Source of the DNA: Natrinema versiforme JCM 10478
GTDB taxonomy: Archaea; Halobacteriota; Halobacteria; Halobacteriales; Natrialbaceae
DNA length: 44,861 nt
Assembly: GCF_000337195.1 (NCBI RefSeq)
Contig: NZ_AOID01000028.1
Span: 1-44,861, forward strand
Reading direction: 5' to 3'
The notes under the pieces were generated by a model. It was not told the DNA's origin and did not search any database. It saw only the letters and a program-made list of their open reading frames with translations. Made by a program: the position numbers and the translations under genes. This document shows positions 26,087 to 34,500 of the stretch, one piece after another. The first letter of the stretch is position 1; every line of letters begins with the position of its first letter.

Positions 26087-29074
26087 TTACTCGGATTCGG
26101 TGTAGATGTGACAGGCTGCGGGGTGGTCGCTGTCGTCGAGTACGGGGTCTTTCCGTTCGCAGACGCTCTCGAACGTGTCCGTCAGGACGGCCTCGGCGGC
26201 TTCCCAGTCGCCGTCGTCGAGGTGCCGATAGGACTCCTCGACCGCCTCGCGAGCGCGACCGGAGAGCGGTTCGTCGAAGAACTGCGCGTTGAGCGCGGCT
26301 GTCAGGTCACTACCACCGTCCGCGACCGCGCGAGGCGGCGGCGATTCGGCGACGACTTCGTTGCGGGCCGCCTCGAGGTCGATGTCCCGGGACTCTACGC
26401 GCTGTCGGTAGAACATGACCTCGCGGTAGCGTTCCTGTTCGATGTCGAGGTCGTCAGGTGGGATGATCGACGGACACCGCGTCCGGAAGTGACAGCCCGA
26501 TGGCGGATCGATCGGGGACGGCACGTCCCCTTTCAGGATGGTGCGGTCGTCGGTGTCGGCCAGCGGGTCCGGTTCGGGAATCGCCGACAGCAACGCGTTC
26601 GTATACGGGTGTTGCGGGTCGGCAAACAGCTCGTCAGTCTCGGCGATCTCGACGAGCTCGCCGAGGTACATCACCGCGACGCGGTCCGAGATGTGCCGAA
26701 CGACAGAGAGGTCGTGGGCGATGAACAGGTACGTCAGCCCGAACTCCTCTTGTAGGTCCTCCAAGAGGTTGATGATCTGTGCCTGCACGGAGACGTCCAG
26801 AGCCGACACCGGCTCGTCGGCGACGATGAAGTCGGGGTCTACCGCGAGGGCGCGGGCGATGCCGACGCGCTGGCGCTGGCCGCCCGAGAGTTCGTGGGGG
26901 TAGCGGCCGTACTGGCTCTCGTCGAGTCCGACCTCCTCGAGGAGTTGGAGGACGCGTCGGCGCCGCAGCAGGCGCTTGGAGTCGCCGGCGGATACCGACA
27001 CGTCGACGGCGGTGACGCGGCCGTCCTCACGGGTAACGTCGGTCTGGACGCCGAGCGCGCCCTCGATGTCCACGGTCACGTCGTCGCCGACAGTTACCGA
27101 TACCGGGACGACCGTCTCGCCGTCGGTACTTCCCAGGAGTGCGTCCGCGTTGTCCGAAACCTCGACGGAGACGGCGTCCTCGCTAATGCCCTCGACGGTC
27201 ACGTCCGCACGCGTGACGACATCGGGGTCGCTCTCCGGAAGGCCGTGTATCTTCAGCGGTTCCATGACCGTCTGCCCGACGGACATCCGCGGATCGAGAC
27301 TCGACATCGGGTCTTGGAACACCATCTGCATGTCCTTGCGCTTCTCCCGGAGTTCAGTCTTCGAGAGGTCGCCGAGGTCCTCGCCGGCGAACACGACTCT
27401 CCCGTCGGTCGGCGGGTTGAGGTGGAGGATTGCCCGCCCCGCGGTCGACTTGCCGCAGCCGGACTCGCCGACCAACCCGAGCGTCTCGCCCTCGTGGACA
27501 TCGAAGCTCACGCCGTCGACGGCTTTCACGCTCGGCTTCTCACCCATGAACCGATCGAGGTAGCCGTCTTCTTGCTGGTAGTACTTCCGCATCTCGCGGA
27601 TTTCGAGGATCGGCTCGCCGATATCGTGTTCGACCGCCGATACGGCGTCGTCGTTGCCGTACTCGTCCTCGTCGAAAGACTCGAGGAGACACTTCGAGCG
27701 GTGGTCGACATCGTCGGGACCGTGCTGGCGGAACTGGATTTCGCCGTCGCGACACTCGGGTTTGGCCCACGGACACCGGTCGGCGAAGTGACACCCTTCG
27801 GGCATGTCGATGAGGTCGGGAACGTTCCCCTCGATGGGCGTTAGGCGGTCTTTCTCCTCCGTTGGGATGGATTCCAAGAGCGTGTACGTATACGGGTGGC
27901 TCGGATCGGCGAAGATTTCCTCGACGGGCCCCACCTCGACGATCTCGCCGGCGTACATCACCGCGACCCGGTCGCAGGTCTCCGCGACCACGCCGAGGTC
28001 GTGGGTGATCATCAGCACCGACATCCCGAACTCGTCTTGGAGGTCGTCGATGAGGTCGAGAATCTGGGCCTGAATGGTCACGTCGAGGGCGGTCGTCGGC
28101 TCGTCGGCGATGAGAAGGCTCGGCTGACACGCGAGCGCGATGGCGATGAGGACCCGCTGGCGCATCCCGCCGGAGAACTCGTGGGGGTACTCCTCAAGGC
28201 GCGTCGTGGCCTCCGGGATGCCGACCTCGGTAAGAATGTCCACGACATCTTCCATGACCTCCTCGTCGTGTTCTTGCCCGCCAATGGACGGCAGAATCTC
28301 TCGGATGGCATTGAGCCACGTGTCCCGTTTCCGTTCGCCGTACTGATGGAGCCGCAGGGACTCCGCGACCTGCTCGCCGACGGTCACCGCGGGGTTCAGA
28401 GAGGTCATCGGGTCCTGGAAGATCATCCCCATCTCGCTGCCGCGGACCTTCCGCATCGCTTCCTCAGGGGCGTCGATCAGGTCGACGACGCCGTCCTCGA
28501 CTGCGATCTCGCTGGCGGCTGCGCCGCTTGCGAATTGCTCGCGTGCTGTCTCGTCCAGATAGACGAACCCGTCGTCGGCGTCGTCGAGGGCGTTCTCTAC
28601 AGTATCCGCAACCACGGACTCGGTCGCGCCCTCGTCAAGCCGGTCGGCGGACTCTCGCAGCGTCGGTGCGAGCCCCGCGGGATCGTCGTGGCCGGCGAGG
28701 TCCGCGGCTATCCCGCGCAGTTCCGAGCCGGCCGAGTCGACCCCGTCGCCGACGCGGAGATCCGCGATGAGTTCCCGAACCGCGTCGATGAGTTCGAAGG
28801 GATACGGGACGACGGCACCGTCGAACTCGTCCGCGAGGTCCGCGGCGAGTGCCGCGCGTCGCAGGGTCACGCGGCCGCCGACGACGTCGCCGGGGTCGTC
28901 GACGAGATCCATCGCTGAGAGGGCAGTCACGCTCTTACCGGACCCGGACTCGCCGACGAGGCCGACGGTCTCGCCCTCTTCGATGGTGAGGTCGATCCCG
29001 TCGACGGCTTTAACTGCACCGCGTTTGGTGTCGAACTGCGTGCGGAGTCCGGAGAGGGATAGAAGGTCAGTCAC
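26087..29074 (-). CDS. Fused double ABC ATPase of the peptide-type importer (DppD-DppF fusion) with two inserts
   Basis: A 995-residue single chain carrying both importer ATPases. Domain 1 (1-465): Walker A GESGSGKS 41-48, Q-loop [11 protein letters not shown] near 219, signature SGGMRQR near 301, Walker [14 protein letters not shown]-loop THDL and a Cys cluster (CHFADRC...C). Domain 2 (488-880): Walker [10 protein letters not shown] near 536, Q-loop [11 protein letters not shown] near 586, signature SGGQRQR near 730, Walker B FIVADEP and HDL. Domain 1 carries an extra ~130 residues (about 68-198) between Walker A and the Q-loop; domain 2 carries ~87 residues (about 612-698) between Q-loop and signature. 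A helical tail follows 880. The start is GTG 29074 because the homology begins there. The gene is transcribed ahead of the receptor gene. Confidence 0.9.
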   Translation of the reverse strand: MTDLLSLSGLRTQFDTKRGAVKAVDGIDLTIEEGETVGLVGESGSGKSVTALSAMDLVDDPGDVVGGRVTLRRAALAADLADEFDGAVVPYPFELIDAVRELIADLRVGDGVDSAGSELRGIAADLAGHDDPAGLAPTLRESADRLDEGATESVVADTVENALDDADDGFVYLDETAREQFASGAAASEIAVEDGVVDLIDAPEEAMRKVRGSEMGMIFQDPMTSLNPAVTVGEQVAESLRLHQYGERKRDTWLNAIREILPSIGGQEHDEEVMEDVVDILTEVGIPEATTRLEEYPHEFSGGMRQRVLIAIALACQPSLLIADEPTTALDVTIQAQILDLIDDLQDEFGMSVLMITHDLGVVAETCDRVAVMYAGEIVEVGPVEEIFADPSHPYTYTLLESIPTEEKDRLTPIEGNVPDLIDMPEGCHFADRCPWAKPECRDGEIQFRQHGPDDVDHRSKCLLESFDEDEYGNDDAVSAVEHDIGEPILEIREMRKYYQQEDGYLDRFMGEKPSVKAVDGVSFDVHEGETLGLVGESGCGKSTAGRAILHLNPPTDGRVVFAGEDLGDLSKTELREKRKDMQMVFQDPMSSLDPRMSVGQTVMEPLKIHGLPESDPDVVTRADVTVEGISEDAVSVEVSDNADALLGSTDGETVVPVSVTVGDDVTVDIEGALGVQTDVTREDGRVTAVDVSVSAGDSKRLLRRRRVLQLLEEVGLDESQYGRYPHELSGGQRQRVGIARALAVDPDFIVADEPVSALDVSVQAQIINLLEDLQEEFGLTYLFIAHDLSVVRHISDRVAVMYLGELVEIAETDELFADPQHPYTNALLSAIPEPDPLADTDDRTILKGDVPSPIDPPSGCHFRTRCPSIIPPDDLDIEQERYREVMFYRQRVESRDIDLEAARNEVVAESPPPRAVADGGSDLTAALNAQFFDEPLSGRAREAVEESYRHLDDGDWEAAEAVLTDTFESVCERKDPVLDDSDHPAACHIYTESE

Positions 29075-29156
29075 TGGCGACAGTTCTCGAGGGAGCGAAG
29101 AAATACCTTGTGGGATTTGGACAACATTTATCTCCGGCGGTGCACGCGGTGGGGGC
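29075..29156. promoter_or_regulatory. Divergent promoter region (importer ATPase and 29157 gene)
   Basis: On the plus strand, ACATTTATC (29124-29132) lies about 26-33 bases before ATG 29157. On the minus strand, AAGGTATTTC (about 29101-29110) lies about 30 bases before GTG 29074. Both genes therefore look leaderless with face-to-face promoters in 82 bases. Confidence 0.5.
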
Positions 29157-29651
29157 ATGAGCGAAAATCCAGCGGGCACTTCCCCGAGAAGCGCACAGGA
29201 CCAGTCCGGCTGGCAGGCGGTTCTCGAGGACATGACGGCGATCGCCGACGACTACCGTGACCGCGGCTGGACGGCCCTCGAGCTCCATCCCGGGGACTCC
29301 GTGCTCGTGGACTCCGAGCGACGCACGGGCCTCGACGTCGTCCTGCCCGGACCCGAGTACGAGGACCTCGAGTCGCTGACTGAGGACACAACGTTCGCGG
29401 ACGTGGACGTGTTCCGCGCGGAAGAGGGCGGCATGATCTACCTGCTGATCGTCGAACAGGCTCCGACCGACGAGACGGCCGTCCTCGTTCCGGCCTACTA
29501 CGATACCGGCTCCGGGCAGACAGCGCTCGAGACCGTCCGATCGGCGGGCGAACTGCGGCTGTTCTGTCGGCGACTGAACGACGACTACGTTGAGTTCGTC
29601 CACGACGACGTCGCGCCGTTTCTCCCCGAAGCGTTCGCGGACGCCGAGTAA
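29157..29651 (+). CDS. Conserved haloarchaeal protein of unknown function
   Basis: A 164-residue acidic soluble protein starting at ATG 29157, with a TATA-like box 26-33 bases upstream. It opens with a Ser/Gln-rich tail, then a helix ([20 protein letters not shown]) and a mostly beta region ([50 protein letters not shown]), ending in a segment with [19 protein letters not shown]. There are no catalytic motifs or membrane segments. The pattern is typical of small halophile-only proteins; I do not recognise the family. It is divergent from the importer ATPase gene. Confidence 0.65.
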   Translation: MSENPAGTSPRSAQDQSGWQAVLEDMTAIADDYRDRGWTALELHPGDSVLVDSERRTGLDVVLPGPEYEDLESLTEDTTFADVDVFRAEEGGMIYLLIVEQAPTDETAVLVPAYYDTGSGQTALETVRSAGELRLFCRRLNDDYVEFVHDDVAPFLPEAFADAE

Positions 29652-29733
29652 GGGGAGTTCGGGCCGGTGCCGTCGCTGGTCGTCGTTTTCAAAACCGCTC
29701 GTACTACGCAGTCCGACCGATGACTCGAGGCCG

Positions 29734-30210
29734 TTACTCCGCCGCGAGCGGGGGCGCTTCGGCGCGTTCGTCGATCTCGTCGGGATCGACCTGCACCGTC
29801 AACACCGGGACTGAAGAGCGCCGGACGACCCGTTCCGTGACGCTGCCGAGCAGCAGTCGGTCGATCCCCCCGCGGCCGTGGGTCCCCATCACGACCAGAT
29901 CGCACTCGGTGGGGTCGGCCTCGTTGATGATGACCTGACTCGGCGCGCCCTCGCGGACCGCCGTCTCGACCGTGATCTCCGCCGGTGCGAGGTCTTCGAC
30001 GCGACCGACCGCCGCTTGCCCCTCCTCCCGGAGCGCGTCGCTGACACCCTCGAGGGCGGTTTCCATGGGGAGCCCACCGTAGCCGGCCACGTTGACGACG
30101 TAGAGCGCGCGGATCGTCGCGTCGTGTGCGTCCGCGAGGTCGAACGCGTACTCGAGCGCGCGCTCGACCTCTTGCGAGCCGTCGGTCGGAACGAGGATGC
30201 AGTCGTACAT
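29734..30210 (-). CDS. Universal stress protein (UspA family)
   Basis: A 158-residue single-domain UspA protein. It starts MYDCILVPTDGSQEVERALEYA and has the internal ALYVV strand. It carries the ATP-binding signature G-2x-G-9x-G-S as GTHGRGGIDRLLLGSVTERVVRRSSVPVLTV (about 113-143). It should bind ATP and form dimers; haloarchaea carry dozens of such genes and the specific role is unknown. The upstream minus-strand region has a TATA-like TTAATATG about 30 bases before ATG 30210, so the gene is transcribed alone. Confidence 0.93.
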   Translation of the reverse strand: MYDCILVPTDGSQEVERALEYAFDLADAHDATIRALYVVNVAGYGGLPMETALEGVSDALREEGQAAVGRVEDLAPAEITVETAVREGAPSQVIINEADPTECDLVVMGTHGRGGIDRLLLGSVTERVVRRSSVPVLTVQVDPDEIDERAEAPPLAAE

Positions 30211-30397
30211 CGTGGGTCATGATGTCATACAACAACCAGTCATATTAACGTTTTCCTGACACGAGAGACGGTCAGTCCGGGTGACGAATTCCGGGCCCGA
30301 TCGGCGATTCCGATGGCGAGCGCGAATCGGCGATGAAACCCGAATCGCGGGTCCGAGAGGGGAAACGCTGATACAGCCACCGGTCCAACCGGGGGCC

Positions 30398-30862
30398 ATG
30401 AGCGATACGTCGTGGACCGACCGGATCGTCGGCGAGCGGATGACCGTCGATCAGGAGTTCGCCTCGCAGATCGAGGGGTCGCAGTTCTCCAACCAGCAGT
30501 GGAGCCTGATCATGACGGCCACGGAGTTCGAGATCGAACACGCCGACAACCCCGAGCAGGCCCAGATCGTCGCCAACACGGACAACCTCGACGGGATCAT
30601 CCCCGAACTCGAGAACGTCCAGACCGGCATGGGCGCGATGGCCGGCGGGGGCGCGGGCGGCGGTTCGAGTTCCTCGAGCGGCGGCGGCATCGTCGACTCG
30701 ATCATGGGCGCACTCGGCATGGGCGGTAGCGACGGCTCCTCCGAGAAGGAACAGCGCGAGGCGGCTGAACGGCTCACGCAGGAGTACGCGACCGAACTGC
30801 AGTCCCACCTCGAGTCCAAGGGGAAGTGGGAGACGGTGCGGCGGACGGCCGCCGACGGCTGA
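30398..30862 (+). CDS. Haloarchaeal DUF5799-like protein
   Basis: A 154-residue protein starting at ATG 30398. The conserved-looking N-terminal part (WTDRIVGERMTVDQEFASQIEGSQFSNQQWSLIMTATEFEIEHADNPEQAQIVANTDNLDGIIPELENV) is mostly helical. A flexible Gly/Ser/Met stretch follows (80-122), then a C-terminal helix ending HLESKGKWETVRRTA. I believe this matches the halophile-specific family annotated DUF5799, from memory of the pattern. There is no membrane segment or signal. The function is unknown. The gene is divergent from the stress protein gene. Confidence 0.7.
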   Translation: MSDTSWTDRIVGERMTVDQEFASQIEGSQFSNQQWSLIMTATEFEIEHADNPEQAQIVANTDNLDGIIPELENVQTGMGAMAGGGAGGGSSSSSGGGIVDSIMGALGMGGSDGSSEKEQREAAERLTQEYATELQSHLESKGKWETVRRTAADG

Positions 30863-30932
30863 GGCCGAAACGACCGTCGCCGGCGGACTCGGTGGGCCGC
30901 GAGTATCGAGGACCGCTCCTCTCGCCGACCGG

Positions 30933-31127
30933 TCAATCGCCGGCGTGAAAGAGCGTGTACTCGCTGGTTTCGTAGCTGTTGATGAGTTCGTTGATGAGTT
31001 CGTCGTCGTCGGACTCGTCGTCGACGCGCAGTGCATCCAGTCGCTCGATCGTCTCTCCGTCGAGTTCGACGGATGGCAGACGAGAACGTTCGTCGTCGCG
31101 AGGCAAAAACACCACGGGGGTTGCCAT
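30933..31127 (-). CDS. Small haloarchaeal protein, possible ribbon-helix-helix or antitoxin-like
   Basis: A 64-residue protein. Its core, VELDGETIERLDALRVDDESDDDELINELINSYETSE, has a short strand followed by two helices. This resembles small haloarchaeal proteins of the DUF7557 type and, more loosely, antitoxin or ribbon-helix-helix N-termini. There is no toxin gene next to it. The first 20 residues (MATPVVFLPRDDERSR) are less typical, so the true start may be internal. It is divergent from the gene at 31204. Confidence 0.5.
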   Translation of the reverse strand: MATPVVFLPRDDERSRLPSVELDGETIERLDALRVDDESDDDELINELINSYETSEYTLFHAGD

Positions 31128-31203
31128 CCGCGACGCGTTTCACTGCGGGCATAATCCGGGGCAAGCCACAGCACCTTTACGGACGGTTCCCGACCGTAAG
31201 AGT

Positions 31204-31494
31204 ATGACCGACGAAGTCCAGACGACGACCTTCTCGATCAGTTCCGACGACGGCGCAACCGACGAAATCACGGTCCCGTCCGGTCTCCTCGACCTCGTCG
31301 CCGAGGGCGACCAGACCGACGCCGAAACCGTCGGCGACGTCATGCTGCTCTCCTTTGCCAGCCGCGCCCACCACATCGTCCACCACGGCGAGGACTCGGA
31401 CGCGGAACTCGAGGCCCAGGAAGAACGCGTGATGGACCTCTTCGAGGAGCGCTTCGGCGTCACGTTCGGCGAAGCGACCGGCCACCAGCACTGA
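31204..31494 (+). CDS. Conserved haloarchaeal small protein
   Basis: A 96-residue acidic protein starting at ATG 31204. A beta-like N-terminus (TTTFSISSDDGATDEITVPSGLLDLVAEG) leads into a helix (VGDVMLLSFASRAHHIVHHGEDSDAELEAQEERVMDLFEERFG). The three His residues in AHHIVHH could bind a metal, but no known motif is matched. Codon use is native. The family is probably restricted to haloarchaea. It is convergent with the giant surface-protein gene, 100 bases away. Confidence 0.6.
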   Translation: MTDEVQTTTFSISSDDGATDEITVPSGLLDLVAEGDQTDAETVGDVMLLSFASRAHHIVHHGEDSDAELEAQEERVMDLFEERFGVTFGEATGHQH

Positions 31495-31594
31495 GCCGCG
31501 ACGCGCGACTCTCCGTATCGACTGCTTCACGTCTCAGTTCCGTCGAGCGGTAGCGCTGTCCGTAAGCGGCGCGTCGGTGCCGAGGCGTCGGTTG

Positions 31595-34500
31595 CTATCC
31601 GGCACCGGCAGTTTCGTTTCCGGTATCCGTACTCCCCTCCGCTGGTCCGGCGGACTCGCCGTCGGCTCCCGAAGCCGTGCCGTCTGTCTCTGGCGCGTCC
31701 GTCGTCTCCGCCGGCTGTTCGCCCGGCGCGTCTTCCGCGGGCGGGTCGGCCGCACCCTCATCCCCGCCGTCGGGCGTCTCGGTCGGCTCGGACTCCCCCG
31801 GCGCGGTATCGGCTTCGTTGTCCGCGCCCGGATCATCCGATTGTGCCGACTCCGCCGGCGGCTCGTCGGTTGGCTCCGATCCATCGGGCTGCTCTGCCGG
31901 CGGCGCCGGCTCCGTCGGCTCGGCCGGCTCGTCCGTCTCACCCGTCTCCGTTCCGTCGCCCGGTTCCGCGGTACCGTCCGTCTCCGCGGTCGCCGGTGCG
32001 GTCGCTTCGATCGTCACCGACGCCTGCTCGTCGTCGGTCGCGATCGTGTGCGTTGAGGTCCCCTCGGGCAGCGGCGACGAGAACTGGATCTCGGCCGACT
32101 GCCCGCCCGCGAGCGTCACGGTCTCCTCGGCGATCGGCTGGCCGTCGACGCTGTAGGTCACGGTCTGGGTCCCCTCGAGATCGCCCTGGTTCTCGACGGT
32201 TGCCGTCACCGTCGCCTCCTCGCCGGGATCGCCGGTTTCGGGCGCTGCGATATCGGTCACGGCGAACGTCGCTGGCTCACCGCTTTCCTCGACGGTCACC
32301 GTCGTCTCGGCCGTCTCGTTCTCGCTCGAGACCGCGAGCGGGTACTCGCCGGGCTCGAGGTCGCCGGTCTCGTAACTCAGCGTGGCCGTCTGGATTTCGC
32401 CGGGCTCGAGCGTCACCGGCACCGACTCGCCGGGCCCACCGCCGACGGCGATCTCGATGTCTTGGGTTCCGGCTTCGTCACCGACGTTTTCGAGGTCGGC
32501 CTCGACCGTCACGGGCTCGCCCTGTTCGACCGGGCTGTTGGTCCCAGCGATCGAGACGTCGAACGTCGCGGGGTCGCCGCTCTCCTCGATGGTCACCGTC
32601 CCTTCGGCCGTCTCGTTGTCAGTCGCGACCTCGAGCGGGTACTCCCCGGGCTCGAGGTCGTCGGTTTCGGCCGTGAACGAGACGGTCTGGTTCTCACCGG
32701 CCTCGAGCGAGACGGATTCGGAGTCAACCGCGGTCTCGCCGACCGCGAGCGAGACGTTCTGGGTACCCGCGTCGCCGCCGGTGTTCTGCACGTCGGCCTC
32801 GACCGCGAGTTGCTCACCCTGTTCGACCGGACTGTTCGTCTCCGTGATCGAAACGTTGAATGCCGCGGGATCGGCCGGCTGGATCTCGCCGGCGGTCGGC
32901 GTTGCAGCGGTCACGGGCTCGTCGTAGCCATAGTTCGCGAAGTCGGCCTGCCAGACGAGCCGTTCGTCGTCGCTCTCGGGCGTCCACTCGACGGTGAACT
33001 CGTTCTCGCCGGGTGCTAACTCGGTCGGCGGCTCGTCGGTCGTGGTTCCCTCGACGAACTCGCTGTTCCCGCTCATCGTTTCGTTGTTCGGGTTCTCGTA
33101 GCCGAAGGTCACGTTGATGGCGTCACCGCCGTCGACGGGCGTCGTCTCCTCAACCGAGAGCGACGGCAGGTCCGGTCGTGCCTCCTCGGCGCACGTCCGC
33201 ATGTCGGGGTTCGCGTAGTCGATCGACGCGAATGGGACCGCTTCCGGTGAACTGATCCCGGAGAGGTACGTCCCGAAGGTGCCGTAGTCGGGCACCTCGA
33301 CGGTCACCTCGTCGCCGTCGGTCGTCACGTTGCGCTCGTCGCCGATCTCGAAGACGATTGTCCCGTTGAACGGAGCCTCGACGTCCTCGCCGATGGCGAC
33401 GTAGTCTTCGATGATCGTGTCGCCGAAGCCGGCCTGATCGTAGAAACCCGTGCTCGCGGCGACCTGATCGCCGTCCTCGAGGGAGGCGTCGACAACCGCA
33501 CGCGAACAGCTCGTAAACTCGACATCGAAGTCCGCGAGTTCGCCGTCGACTGTGTACTCGACGGAATCCGTCTCGAGGGCCGTTCCGTCTTCGGCCGCGA
33601 CGACCGAGACGTTGAGCGTCGAATTCGCCTCGAGCGGCGGCTCGAGGTCGAACTCCGTCGGGCCGATCGTCTCGTTGGCCGCGAACGACTCGCTCTCGGC
33701 GAGTTGGGTCCCGTTTCCGTCGGTGATGGTCAGCGCGTACTCGACGGACGCGTTGGCCGAGGTGACGGTCAGCGTCTCGCCGTCGCCGGTCTGATCGGCG
33801 ACCGAGAGGTTCGCCGTCGGCTCTCCGGGCTCCGGCTCGACGACCGCGTACTCGATCGACTCGTTTGCCAGTGCCGCGTCGTCCGCCGCGGCGCGAACGG
33901 AAACGTTGACCGTCGCGTTCTCCTCGAGGGGCGGCTCGAGGTCGAGGCGCTCCTCCGCGACCGTCTCGTTCGCCTCGAACTGTTCGCTGTCGACGCGTTC
34001 CCCGTCGTACTCGGCCGTCACGACGTACGGCACGGACGCGCTCGCCGCGTCGATCTCGAGGGTCTCGCCGTCTCCCTCCTGATCGTCGACCGACAGGGTT
34101 GCCTCCGACTCGTTGGGTTGCTCTTCCCCGATCGACTGCTCGAGGACGACAGTGCCGTCGCCGTCGAGCACGACGACGTCGTCTCCGGAGGCGTTCCAGA
34201 CCGGGGTTTCGATGTCCCAGTGGAGGGTATCTTCCGTGTTCTCACCGGGACCCGTGATTACCGTGACGCTCTCGCTGGGTCCGAGGGTGAAGTCTTCGGG
34301 GAACGACAGCGGATCGTACCCCGCACCGTCGACGACCCCCTCGTCAATGCGGTCCTGCAGTGTCCACCCCGAGAAATCGAGTGTGCGGTTCCCCGTGTTC
34401 TCGAGGACGACGTACTCCTCCGTCGAATTCTCCTCCGCGACATCGATGTTGTAATCGACGGCAGTGAGCATCCCCTCGGCCTCCGGCGCGGAGTCGACGG

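Noticed and set aside
26087-29074. ATPase fusion as an assembly or frameshift artefact
   Set aside because: The frame is continuous through a proper linker (about 465-487), and both halves keep all motifs; fused peptide-importer ATPases are plausible.
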